From Pseudomonas migulae NBRC 103157 (GTDB lineage Bacteria; Pseudomonadota; Gammaproteobacteria; Pseudomonadales; Pseudomonadaceae): 64,000 bases of DNA. This document shows, one piece after another, positions 40,640 to 53,500 of this stretch (its first letter is position 1; each line of letters opens with the position of its first letter). Below the pieces are notes generated by a model. The model was not told where the DNA came from and did no database searches. It saw nothing but the letters and a program-made list of their open reading frames with translations. The DNA is taken from the NCBI RefSeq assembly GCF_002091715.1, contig NZ_BDAG01000021.1, positions 47,033 to 111,032 on the forward strand. The letters are read 5' to 3'. The position numbers were made by a program, and so were the translations under genes.

Positions 40640-41188
40640 TTACCGACGGGCGAAGGTATCCGCGCGACTGCCCGACACCTTGCGGCAATGCACCAACGCA
40701 TCACGAATCATGAAGTTCACCAGGGTTGGCGAAACGCCCAGCTCCTTGGCGATGTCCTTTTGCGGCACACCGTGCAGGCGGTACATCTCGAAGGCGTAGC
40801 GGGTGCGGCTCGGCAGCTCCGTCAACGCGTCGGCGATGTTTTCCAGGGTCGAGAAATTGATGTGCGAGGTTTCCGGCGAAGCGCCTTGAATCACCACATT
40901 CAACCCTTCCTCTTCAGGCCCCGAATACTTTTGTTCCAGCGCCTGCTTGCGGTAGTGATCGATCGCCAGGTTGCGCACGATCTGGAACAGGTAACTGAGC
41001 TGAGCCTTGATCGAGGATGTGATCTGCGGCGCCGATTGCAGGCGGAAGAACGCATCCTGAACCACATCTTCGGCACGTGACCGGCAGCCGGTGATACGGG
41101 CAGCAATCTTGACCAGAATCAGTCGATTGTCGACGAATGCCTGAAGTAGCGGTGAATCGCACCTGCTTGTGGATACTTGTTCCGTCAT
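40640..41188 (-). CDS. pvdS: Iron-starvation ECF sigma factor PvdS
   Basis: A 182-residue ECF sigma factor: region 2 (SRAEDVVQDAFFRL, SYLFQIVRNLAIDHYRK) and region 4 (YAFEMYRLHGVPQKDIAKEL, GVSPTLVNFMIRDALVHCR). Sequence and place beside pvdL identify PvdS (PbrA/PfrI in other strains). It directs RNA polymerase to TAAAT-N16/17-CGT promoters of pyoverdine genes; activity is normally held by the anti-sigma FpvR, which is not in the window. The ATG at 41188 follows AAGGTGATTTCC. Its promoter carries a Fur box. A GTG three codons upstream is less likely. Confidence 0.95.
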   Translation of the reverse strand: MTEQVSTSRCDSPLLQAFVDNRLILVKIAARITGCRSRAEDVVQDAFFRLQSAPQITSSIKAQLSYLFQIVRNLAIDHYRKQALEQKYSGPEEEGLNVVIQGASPETSHINFSTLENIADALTELPSRTRYAFEMYRLHGVPQKDIAKELGVSPTLVNFMIRDALVHCRKVSGSRADTFARR

Positions 41189-41260
41189 GGAAATCACCTT
41201 GCTGCAAATAGGGTCGTGGGACGACTGGAAGAATCGGAGCCGTCCTACACATCGAGCGAC

Positions 41261-41293
41261 AAATTATTCTGAATGATAATGATTGTCAATTGA
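41261..41293 (-). promoter_or_regulatory. pvdS sigma-70 promoter with overlapping Fur box
   Basis: On the minus strand TTGACA (41284-41289) and TAATTT (41261-41266) are 17 bases apart. The 19-base stretch at 41275-41293 matches the Fur consensus at 14 of 19 positions and covers the -35 element, so iron-loaded Fur should block pvdS transcription. Confidence 0.85.
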
Positions 41294-41396
41294 GAAAGAG
41301 AAGTAATGCTCTTCAAAGGTGCGCAGTGAGAACTGCGACACGCTGTCGCGCCCGCTTGCGGCAGCCGCGCCCCCGTTGACGATCACGCCTGCCGAC

Positions 41397-41420
41397 TAAT
41401 TATTTCAAGACGCCATCCGT
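41397..41420 (+). promoter_or_regulatory. PvdS promoter of pvdL
   Basis: TAATT (41397-41401), 16 bases, CGT (41418-41420). One mismatch from TAAAT. The pvdL ATG is about 155 bp downstream, giving a long untranslated leader of roughly 150 nt. Confidence 0.7.
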
Positions 41421-41576
41421 TCTCATTGGTGAATGGCTCCGGGCGCCAGCCCCGGCCAAAACAGCATTCCCAATGCCTTGCGCGGTCGGCGAAGACCGCG
41501 TCCTGCATGCCCCCCGAAGGGGCGTGACGTCAGAAAACCGATTCCATTTACAAGCCGAATTCAGGCAGGAAACCTC

Positions 41577-44500
41577 ATGACCGACGCGTTCAAAATACCT
41601 GGCACACTGGTCCAAGCCCTTCAGCGCCGCGCGGCCCTGACGCCGGACCGGGTGGCCTTGCGTTTTCTCGCCGAAACACCGGATCAGGCAGTGGTGCTCA
41701 GTTATCGCGAGCTGGATCAACGGGCGCGCACCATTGCCGGTGCGTTGCAGGCCCAGGCGGATTTCGGTGATCGTGCGGTGCTGTTGTTTCCAAGCGGTCC
41801 GGACTACGTCGCGGCGTTTTTTGGTTGTTTGTATGCGGGCGTGATTGCGGTGCCGGCTTATCCGCCGGAGTCGGCCAAGCGTCATCATCAGGAGCGCCTG
41901 CTGTCGATCATCAGCGACGCCGAACCGCGTCTGCTATTGACCAGCGCCGGCCTGCGCGACGCCTTGCTGCAAATCGAAGGCGCGCCGCCGCTGCTGTGTG
42001 TCGACACCCTTGATACCGCGCTGTCGGAGCGTTGGGGCGAGCCGAACCTTGAAGGCGATCACATCGCGTTCCTGCAATACACTTCCGGCTCCACGGCGCT
42101 GCCTAAAGGTGTGCAAGTCAGCCACGGCAATCTGGTGGCCAATGAACTGCTGATTCGCCACGGTTTCGGCATCGACCTGAACCCGGATGACGTGATCGTC
42201 AGTTGGCTGCCGCTGTACCACGACATGGGTTTGATCGGCGGTCTGTTGCAACCGATTTTCAGCGGCGTGCCGTGCGTGTTGATGTCGCCGGCGTACTTCC
42301 TCGGCCGGCCGCTGCGCTGGCTGGAAGCGATCAGCGAATACGGCGGCACCATCAGCGGCGGGCCGGATTTTGCCTATCGACTGTGCAGCGAACGGGTCAG
42401 CGAATCAGCGCTGGAGCGCCTCGACCTGAGCGGCTGGCGCGTGGCGTATTCCGGTTCCGAACCGATTCGACTCGACACTCTGGAACGTTTCGCCGAGAAG
42501 TTCGCGAGCTGCGGTTTCACCCCGGACAGTTTCATGGCGTCCTACGGCTTGGCGGAAGCCACGTTGTTCGTCGCAGGCACACCGCGTGGTGAAGGCATCG
42601 GCAATCTGCGGGTGGACGATCAGGCGCTGGCACAAAACCGTGCCGAAGCGGGCGAGGGCAGCGCGATCATGAGTTGTGGCATCAGTCAGCCCAATCACGC
42701 GGTGCTGATTGTCGATCCATTGGCGCTCAACGAAATGGCCGACAACGCGATCGGCGAAGTCTGGGCCGCCGGGCCGAGCATCGCCCACGGCTATTGGCGC
42801 AACCCCGAGGCCAGTGCCAAGACCTTCGTCCAGCACGCCGGAAAAACCTGGCTGCGCACCGGTGACCTGGGTTTCAAGCGCGACGGTGAACTGTTCATCA
42901 CCGGGCGCCTGAAAGACATGCTGATCGTTCGCGGCCACAACCTGTACCCGCAAGACATCGAACAGACCATCGAGCGTGAAGTGGAAGTGGTGCGCAAAGG
43001 TCGCGTCGCGGCCTTCGCGGTGAACATCGACGGTCAGGAAGGCATCGGCATCGCCGCGGAAATCAGCCGTAGCGTGCAGAAAATCCTGCCGCCCGAGGCG
43101 CTGATCAAGGCCATTCGCCAAGCCGTGGCCGAGGCGTATCAGGAAGCGCCGAGCGTGGTGGTGTTGCTCAATCCGGGCGCATTGCCCAAGACCTCCAGCG
43201 GCAAACTGCAACGTTCGGCGTGCCGCAATCGCCTGGCGGATGGCAGCCTCGACAGCTACGCAGTGTTCCCGTCGGCGACCACTGAAAACGAGGCGAAAAC
43301 CGAATCGGGTTCCGAACTGCAAACCCTGATCGGCCAGATATGGTCCGAGCAATTGCAGGTCAAACAGGTCAATGCCGATGACCACTTCTTCCTGCTCGGC
43401 GGTAACTCCATCGCTGCCACTCAAGTGGTTGCGCGCCTGCGCGAAGAGCTCGGTCTGGAGCTGAACCTGCGCCTGCTGTTCGAAGCCCCGACCCTCGGCG
43501 CATTTACCGCCGCGGTCGCGCAGCAACAACAGGACGGCGGCCTGGCCCAAGGTGCGATCAGCGCGCTGTCGCGCAACGAAGCGCTGCCGCAATCCTTGGC
43601 GCAAAACCGTCTGTGGATCACTTGGCAGCTCGAGCCGCAAAGCAGCGCCTACAACATTCCTGGCGCCTTGCGCCTGCGTGGCGAGCTGGACGAAGACGCC
43701 TTGCGCGCCTGCTTCCAGCAACTGATCGAACGCCACGAATCCCTGCGCACACGTTTTTTCGAGCGTGACGGTGTAGCGCTGCAACAGGTCGACGCCGCCG
43801 GCGAATTCAACCTGCAATTTATCGACATCAGCGATTTGCCCGTCGCCGAGCGTGAAGCCCGCGCGCAACAAATCCGCGAGGACGAAGCGCACACCCAGTT
43901 CGATCTGGAAAAAGGCCCGCTGCTGTGGGTGACCCTGGTGCGCCTCGATGATGAGGATCACCAACTGCTGGTGACGCTGCACCACATCATCGCCGATGGC
44001 TGGTCGCTGAACGTGCTGATCGACGAGTTCTCGCGCCTGTACGCCGCTGCGTCCCAAGGGCAAACGGCAACACTCGCGCCACTGCCGACTCAATACGCCG
44101 ACTACGGCAGCTGGCAGCGTCAATGGCTGGCGCAAGGCGAGGGCGAGCGGCAACTGGCCTACTGGAAAGCGCAGTTGGGCGACGAGCATCCGACCCTGAG
44201 CCTGGCCACCGATCACCCGCGTTCGGCGCAACACTGTCACAGCGCCGCGCGTCACACCGTGCGTTTGGCTGCACACCTCAGCGAGGCGATTCGCCAGACT
44301 GCCCAGGCCCACGACGCCACGACCTTCATGCTGCTGCTCGCAGCGTTCCAGAGTCTGTTGCATCGCTACAGCGGCCAACGCGACATTCGCATCGGCGTGC
44401 CGAACGCCAACCGTCCGCGCCTGGAAACCCAGGGCCTGATCGGCTTCTTCATCAACACCCAGGTGCTGCGGGCCGAGGTGGATTCGCGGTTGCCGTTTGT

Positions 44501-47500
44501 TGAGTTGCTGGCGCAAACCCGTCAAAACGCGTTGGGCGCACAGGCGCATCAGGACCTGCCGTTCGAACAACTGCTGGAAGTCTTCCCGCAAGCCCGTGAA
44601 CAGGGTTTGTTCCAGGTCATGTTCAACCATCAACAACGGGACCTGAGCGCACTGCGTCGCTTGCCTGGCCTGCTCGCTGAAGAACTGCCGTGGCACAGCC
44701 GCGAAGCCAAGTTCGACTTGCAACTGCACAGCGAAGAAGACCGTAACGGTCGCCTGAGCCTGTCCTTCGACTACGCCAGCGAACTGTTCGACGCCACCAC
44801 CATCGAGCGACTGGCCGAGCATTTCAGCCATCTGCTGCGCGCCATCTGCGAGCAGCCGAATACGGCCGTCGGCGACCTGCAACTGTTGGCGCCGAATGAG
44901 CACGATCAGCAGGAAAACTGGAGCGCCGCACCCTGCACGCCAGCCAGCCAATGGCTGCCGGAACGGCTCAACGATCAGGCCCGCCTGACGCCTGAACGCA
45001 CCGCGCTGCTGTGGGACGGCGGCAGCCTGGACTTCGCCGAATTGCACGCCCAGGCCAATCGTCTCGCCCATTACCTGCGCGACAAAGGCGTCGGCCCGGA
45101 TGTGTGCGTGGCCATCGCAGCCGAGCGTTCGCCACAGTTGCTGATCGGTCTGCTGGCAATCATCAAGGCCGGTGGCGCCTACGTGCCGCTGGACCCGGAT
45201 TACCCGGCCGAGCGCCTGGCCTACATGCTCAGCGACAGCGGCGTGGAATTGTTGCTGACCCAAACCCGATTGCTCGACCGACTGCCGGCCACCCACGGCG
45301 TCAGTGTGATCGCGATGGATGCGCTGCACCTGGAGAACTGGCCGAGCCAGGCGCCGGGTCTGCATCTGCACGGCGACAACCTCGCTTACGTGATTTACAC
45401 CTCCGGTTCCACCGGCCAGCCGAAGGGCGTCGGCAACACCCACGCAGCCCTCGCCGAACGCCTGCAATGGATGCAGAACACCTATCGCCTGAACGACACC
45501 GACGTGCTGATGCAAAAGGCGCCGATCAGTTTCGACGTGTCGGTGTGGGAATGCTTCTGGCCGCTGATCACAGGGGCGCGTTTGCTGATTGCCGGGCCTG
45601 GCGAGCACCGCGATCCGCACCGCATCGCGCAACTTGTTCAGCAATTCGGCGTGACCACGCTGCACTTTGTGCCGCCACTGCTTTCGTTGTTCATCGACGA
45701 ACCGCTCACCGCCGAGTGCACCAGCCTGCGCCGCGTATTTTCCGGCGGCGAAGCCTTGCCTGCCGAGTTGCGCAACCGCGTGCTGGAGCAACTGCCGGCC
45801 GTGCAACTGCACAACCGCTATGGCCCGACCGAAACCGCGATCAACGTCACTCATTGGCATTGCCGCAGGGCCGATGGCGAGCGCTCACCGATTGGCCGCC
45901 CGTTGGGCAACGTTATCTGCCGGGTGCTCGACAGCGAGCTCAACCCGGTCCCGGTCGGCGTGCCCGGTGAACTGTGCATCAGCGGTATCGGTCTGGCCCG
46001 AGGTTATCTGGGGCGTCCGGGCCTGACCGCCGAACGCTTTGTGGTCGATCCATTGAGCGAGCAAGGCGCACGTTTGTACCGCACGGGCGACCGTGCACGC
46101 TGGACTGCCGACGGCGTGATCGAATACCTCGGCCGTCTCGATCAGCAGGTCAAGCTGCGCGGCTTTCGCGTCGAACCGGAAGAAATCGAAGCGCGCCTGC
46201 TGGCGCAGGACGGTGTCGCGCAAGCCGTGGTGCTGGTGCGCGAAACCGCCGCTGGCGGGCAATTGATCGGTTACTACACCGCCACTGAAAACAACGAAAC
46301 CGAAGACGCACAAACCGCACGCCTGAAAGCCGCACTGACGGCCGAGCTGCCGGAATACATGGTCCCGGCGCAACTGATGCGCCTGGACGAAATGCCCCTC
46401 AGCCCCAGCGGAAAACTCGACCGCCGCGCCTTGCCGGAACCGCAGTGGCAAGTGCGCGAACACGTTGAGCCGGTCACTGAACTTGAACAGCAAATCGCCG
46501 CGATCTGGCGTGAAGTGCTGGGCTTGAAGCAGCTCGGTCTGCGCGACGACTTCTTCGCCCTCGGCGGACACTCGCTGCTGGCCACGCAAATCATCTCTCG
46601 CACTCGGCAGGCTTGCGACGTCGAGTTGCCGCTGCGAGCCTTGTTCGAAAACAGCGAACTGGGTGCATTTGCCGAGCAGGTGCAACGGATTCAGGCCAGC
46701 GGCAATACCAACAAACAACCGCCGATCGAGAACGTCGACCGCAGCCAACCGGTGCCGCTGTCCTATTCCCAGCAGCGCATGTGGTTCCTGTGGCAGATGG
46801 AGCCGGACAGCCCGGCCTACAACGTCGGCGGCATGGCGCGGTTGCGTGGGGTGCTGGATGTCGGACGCTTCGAGACGGCGTTGCAAGCGCTGATCATGCG
46901 TCACGAAACCTTGCGCACCACATTCCCGAGCGTTGATGGCGTGGCGCAGCAGCGAGTGCACCCGGAAACCGGGATGCGCATGGACTGGAAGGATTTCTCG
47001 GCGCTGGAGGCTGACCTGCGCGAACAGCGGGTGCAGGCACTGGCCGACAGCGAAGCGCACAAGCCCTTCGATCTGGAAACCGGACCCTTGCTGCGCGCCT
47101 GCCTGGTCAAGACCGCCGAGCAGGAGCATTACCTGGTGCTGACCCTGCACCACATCGTCACCGAAGGCTGGGCGATGGACATTTTCGCCCGGGAGCTCAG
47201 CGCGCTCTACGAGGCGTTCGTCGATGACCGCGAATCGCCGCTGGCGCCGCTGCCGGTGCACTATCTGGATTACAGCGTCTGGCAGCGTCAGTGGCTGGAA
47301 TCCGGCGAGCGTCAGCGTCAGCTCGACTACTGGACCGCGCAACTGGGTCGCGAACATCCGCTGCTGGAATTGCCTGCCGATCGTCCGCGTCCTGCGGTGC
47401 AAAGCCATCAAGGCGAGCTGTTCCGTTTCGACCTGAGCGACGACCTCGCCGCACGGGTTCGCGCCTTCAATGCGCAAAACGGTCTGACTCTGTTCATGAC

Positions 47501-50500
47501 CATGACCGCCGCGCTCGCTGTGCTGCTTTATCGCTACAGCGGCCAGACCGACCTGCGCATCGGCGCGCCGGTGGCCAACCGTATTCGCCCGGAAAGCGAA
47601 GGGTTGATCGGTGCGTTCCTCAACACTCAGGTGCTGCGTTGCCAGCTCGATGGGCAGATGTCGGTCGGTGAGTTGTTCGAGCAGGTGCGTCACACCGTGA
47701 TCGAAGGACAGTCCCATCAGGACCTGCCATTCGATCATCTGGTGGAGGCTTTGCAACCACCGCGCAGCGCTGCGTACAACCCGCTGTTCCAGGTGATGTG
47801 CAACGTGCAGCGCTGGGAGTTCCAGCAAAGCCGCACGCTCGCCGGCATGACTGTCGAGTACCTGGCCAACGATGCGCGCGCGACCAAGTTCGATCTCAAT
47901 CTGGAAGTCACCGACCTCGACCATCGGCTCGGTTGCTGCCTGACTTACAGCACCGATCTGTTCGACGAACCGCGCATTGCACGCATGGCCGGGCACTGGC
48001 GCAATCTGCTGGAGGCGTTGCTGGCCGATCCGCAACAGCGCTTGAGCGAGCTCCCGTTGCTGGAAACTGCCGAGCAGCAAAACCTGCTCGACAGCCTCGG
48101 CGTCGAGCCGGGCGAACATCGACTGGACCAGTGCATCCATCACCTGTTCAGCGAGCAGGCCCTGGCGCGCAAGGATGCGCCGGCGCTGACGTTCGCCGGT
48201 GAAACCCTGAGTTACGCCGAACTCGACAGCCGCGCCAATCGTCTGGCCTGGATGCTCCGCGAGCGGGGTGTCGGGCCGCAGGTTCGCGTCGGTCTGGCGC
48301 TTGAGCGGTCGCTGGAAATGGTCATCGGCCTGCTGGCGATTCTCAAGGCCGGTGGTGCTTATGTGCCGCTCGATCCGGAATACCCGCTCGATCGCCTGCA
48401 TTACATGATCGAAGACAGCGGCGTCGGTTTGCTGCTCAGCGATGCGGCGATGTTCAAGGCCCTCGGTGATCTGCCAGCCACCGTCGCCCGTTGGTGCCTG
48501 GAGGACGACGCTGCGGAACTGGCTGATTACCCGGCCACTGAGTTGCCGTTCATCAGCCTGCCGCAACACCAGGCGTACCTGATTTACACCTCGGGCTCCA
48601 CCGGCAAGCCGAAAGGCGTGGTGGTGTCCCACGGTGAAATCGCCATGCACTGCCAAGCAGTGATCGAGCGCTTTGGCATGCGCCCGGACGACTGCGAGCT
48701 GCATTTCTATTCGATCAACTTCGACGCCGCGACCGAGCGTTTGCTGGTGCCGTTGTTGAGCGGTGCGCAAGTGGTCTTGCGTGCTCAAGGGCAGTGGGAC
48801 GCGGAAGAAATCTGCGGAATGATCCGTCGCCACCACATCAACATCCTTGGCTTCACCCCAAGCTATGGCAGCCAACTGGCGCAGTGGCTGGCGACTCAGG
48901 GCGAAACCTTGCCGGTGCGCATGTGCATCACCGGCGGCGAAGCCCTGACCGGCGAGCACTTGCAGCGCATTCGTGCGGCGTTCAAACCGAGCCTGTTCTT
49001 CAACGCCTACGGTCCTACGGAAACGGTGGTCATGCCGTTGGCCAGTCTTGCACCGCAGCAGCTTGAAGAGGGGCTGGGCAGTGTGCCGATTGGCAGCGTC
49101 ATTGGCGCTCGTGTGGCGTACATCCTCGATGCCGAACTGGCGTTGGTGCCGCAAGGCGCAACCGGTGAGCTGTACGTCGGCGGTGCCGGTCTGGCGCAGG
49201 GTTATCACGACCGTCCGGGCATCACGGCGGAGCGATTCGTGGCCAACCCGTTTGCAGCGGATGGCGGGCGGATTTATCGCACCGGCGACCTGGTGCGTCA
49301 GCGCGCCGACGGTTTGGTGGAATACCTCGGGCGCATCGACCATCAAGTGAAAATTCGCGGTTTTCGCATCGAGCTGGGCGAGATCGAAACCCGTCTTCTG
49401 GAACATGAATCGATCCGTGAAGCTGTGGTTTTGGCACTGGACGCACCGAGCGGCAAACAGTTGGTTGGCTATCTGGTGACCGAGGTCGCTGAGCAGGACG
49501 AAGCCCAACAAACCGAGTTGCGCGAAGCCCTCAAGGCTTACCTGAAATCGCAACTGCCGGATTACATGGTGCCCACGCACCTGATCCTGCTGGCCAGCAT
49601 GCCGCTGACGGCCAACGGCAAACTCGACCGTCGTGCGTTACCGGCACCGGACCCTGAGCTGAATCGTCAGGACTATGTGGCCCCGAGCAACGAGCTGGAA
49701 ATGACGCTGGCGCAGATCTGGTGTGAAGTGTTGAACGTTGCGCAGGTCGGGCTCAACGATAACTTCTTCGAACTGGGCGGCGACTCCATCCTGTCGATCC
49801 AGGTGGTCAGCCGTGCGCGGCAGCAGGGCATTCACTTCAGCCCGCGTGACCTGTTCCAGCACCAGACCGTACAGGCACTCGCCGCTGTGGCCAGTCGCAC
49901 TGAACAGGTCAAGGCCGAGCAAGGCTTGCTCACCGGCGAATCGCGTCTGACGCCGATCCAGCACTGGTTTTTCGACACCGACATGCCCGAGCGTCAGCAC
50001 TGGAACCAGGCGTTGTTGCTGGAGCCGACCGTTGCGCTGGAGCCTCATCGTCTGGAGCAAGCGCTGCTGGCGGTGATCGAACAGCACGACGCCTTGCGCC
50101 TGCGTTTCACTGAAACGGCGGATGAATGGACGGCGGCTCACCACAAGGTAGGGGGCGCGCCGGTGCTGTGGCAGGTGCGGGTGTCGGCGATGGATAAGTG
50201 CGCGGAACTGTTCGCCGATGCCCAACGCAGCCTCGACCTCGAACAAGGGCCCTTGATGCGCGTGCTGCTGGTCGATGGTCCCGAAGGCCAGCAACGGCTG
50301 TTCTTCGCGATCCATCACTTGGTGGTGGACGGCGTTTCCTGGCGCGTATTGCTCGACGATCTGCAAACGGTGTATCGCCAACTGGCGGCTGAACAGTCGG
50401 TCAAACTGCCGGCGAAAACCAGCGCCTTCAAGGACTGGGCCGCACGCTTGCAGGCGTATGCCGGCAGCGAGTCCCTGCGTGAAGAGCTGAGCTGGTGGCA

Positions 50501-53500
50501 GGCGCAACTGGCCGGGCCGAGCGCCGGATTGCCATGCGAGCGGCCCGAGGGCGGCCGGCAGAATCGTCACGCCGAAACCGTCAGCGTGCGCCTCGATGCC
50601 GAGTACACCCGGCAACTGTTGCAACAGGCACCGAGCGCCTATCGCACCCAAGTCAACGATCTGTTGCTGACGGCACTGGCCCGCGTGCTGTGCCGCTGGA
50701 GCGGTCATGAGTCGGCGTTGATTCAACTCGAAGGCCACGGTCGCGAGACGCTGTTCGACGAGATCGACCTGACCCGCACCGTTGGCTGGTTCACCAGCGC
50801 TTATCCGTTGCGCCTGACGCCGCTGAACATCGAAGAGGCCGCGGGGCAGGGCCCGTCGATCAAGGCGATCAAGGAGCAACTGCGTGGCGTGCCGCACAAG
50901 GGCCTGGGTTATGGCGTGCTGCGTTACCTCGCCGATGAGCCGTGCCGTGAAGTCATGGCCGCGTTGCCGGTGGCACCGATCACCTTCAACTACCTCGGCC
51001 AGTTCGACCAGAGCTTCGGCGCGGACGCGTTGTTCCGTCCGCGGGATGAAGCCGTCGGCGCCGCCCACGATCCGCGTGCGCCGCTGCCCAACGAGCTGAG
51101 CGTTGACAGTCAGGTCTACGGTGGCGAACTGGTGCTGCGCTGGACCTTCAGCGCCGAACGCCACGACGCGCAAACCATCAGCGAACTGGCGGACGCCTAC
51201 CTCGGCGAATTGCAGAGCCTGATCGAGCATTGCCTGCGTGACGAGGCAGGCGGCCTGACGCCGTCGGACTTCCCGCTGGCGAAGCTGACCCAGCCGCAAC
51301 TCGACGCACTACCGATTCCGGCCACCGCCATCGAAGACGTCTACCCGCTGACGCCGATGCAGGAAGGCATGTTGCTGCACACCTTGCTGGAACCGGGCAC
51401 CGGCCTCTACTACATGCAGGATCGTTATCGCATCAACAGCGAACTCGATCCGCAGCGTTTCGCCGAGGCCTGGCAAGCGGTGATCGCCCGTCATGAAGCC
51501 TTGCGTGCGTCGTTCTGCTGGAACATCGGCGAAGACATGCTGCAAGTTATCCACAAGCCGGGCAGCACGCCTATCGAGTACTTCGACTGGACCGACCTCG
51601 CCGAGCCCGAGCAAGAACCGACACTGCAAGCATTGCTGAAAAGCGAGCGCGAAGCCGGGTTCGATCTGCTCAACCTGGCACCGTTCCACCTGCGTTTGAT
51701 CAAGGTGGGCGAAGCGCGCTACTGGTTCATGATGAGCAACCACCACATCCTCATCGATGCCTGGTGCCGGTCGCTGTTGATGGCGGATTTCTTTGAGATT
51801 TATACCGCGCTGGGCGACGGTCGCGAGGCCCGATTGACCGTGCCGCCGCGCTATCGCGACTACATCGGTTGGCTGCAACGCCAGAGCCTGGACGAAGCGC
51901 GGCAGTGGTGGAAAACCAACCTGCAGGGCTTCGAACGCACCACGCCGATTCCGAGCGACCGACCGTTCCTGCGCGAACATGCGGGCGACAGCGGCGGCAT
52001 GATCGTCGGCGACCGCTACACCCGTCTCGATGCCCGCGACGGCGCGCGGTTGCGTGAACTGGCGCAGGCCCATCAGTTGACCATCAACACTTTCGCGCAA
52101 GCGGCGTGGGCCCTGGTGCTGCGGCGTCTGAGCGGTGATCGCGACGTGCTGTTCGGCGTCACGGTGGCCGGGCGTCCGGTGGAGATGCCGGACATGCAAC
52201 GCACTGTCGGGCTGTTCATCAACAGCATCGCGCTGCGGGTGAAAATGCCCGAGGACGATCAGCGTTGCAGTGTTCGTCAGTGGCTGAGTGACTTGCTCGA
52301 CAGCAACATGCAATTGCGCGAGTACGAATACCTGCCGCTGGTGAGCATTCAGGAAAACAGCGAATTGCCGAAAGGCCAGCCGCTGTTCGACAGCCTGTTC
52401 GTGTTTGAAAACGCGCCGGTGGAAGTCTCGGTGCTGGACCGTGCGCAGAGCCTCAACGCGACCTCGGATTCGGGCCGTACCCACACCAACTTCCCGCTGA
52501 CGGCGGTGTGCTATCCGGGCGATGACCTGGGCTTGCACCTGTCTTACGACCAGCGTTATTTCGACGAATCGACCGTCGAGCGCATGCTCGGTGAGTTCAA
52601 GCGCTTGTTGTTGGCGCTGGTCGAAGGTTTCCACGGCGACATGGCTGATTTGCCGTTGCTCGGTGGCGAGGAGCAGGACTTCCTGATTAATGGCTGCAAC
52701 CAGAGCGAACACGATTACCCGCTGGAGCAAAGCTACGTTGCGTTGTTCGAAGCGCAGGTCGCGTTGCATCCACAACGGATCGCCGCCAGTTGCCTCGATC
52801 AGCAATACAGTTACGTTGAGCTGAACCAGCGCAGCAACCGCCTCGGCCATGGGTTGATTGCGGCGGGTGTCGGGCTGGATCAACCGGTGGCGTTGCTGGC
52901 TGAACGTAACCTCGACCTGCTCGGGATGATCATCGGCAGCTTCAAGGCTGGCGCCGGTTACCTACCGCTGGACCCGGGGCTGCCGAGTCAGCGTCTGAGC
53001 CGGATCATCGACCTGAGCCGTACGCCGTTGCTGGTGTGCACGCAGGCCTGTCGCGAACAGGCTGTGGCGCTGCTGGAGGAATTCGGTTGCGCCAATCGGC
53101 CGCGGTTGCTGGTGTGGGAAGAGGTGCAGGCGAGCCATGTGTCGGTGGCCAATCCGGGCATCTACAGCGGCCCGGACAACCTCGCCTACGTGATCTACAC
53201 CTCGGGTTCGACGGGGCTGCCCAAAGGTGTGATGGTCGAACAGCGCGGCATGCTCAATAACCAGTTGAGCAAGGTCCCGTACCTGAACCTCAGCGACGCC
53301 GATGTGATCGCCCAGACCGCTTCGCAAAGCTTCGATATTTCGGTCTGGCAGTTTCTCGCTGCACCGTTATTTGGTGCGCGGGTGGACATCGTGCCGAACA
53401 CCATCGCCCACGATCCACAGGGTTTGCTGGCGCATGTCTCGGCCCAGGGCATCACCGTGCTGGAAAGCGTGCCTTCGCTGATTCAGGGCATGCTCGCCCA

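Noticed and set aside
41433..41576. N-terminal extension of pvdL by 48 codons
   Set aside because: It lies in the leader behind the PvdS promoter; the conserved PvdL start and ribosome site are at 41577.
42405..49580. Very long open frames on the minus strand opposite pvdL (up to about 1200 codons)
   Set aside because: They are antisense shadows of a GC-rich repetitive NRPS gene: composition is rich in Gln, Arg and His, no domain is recognisable, and they have no ribosome sites.
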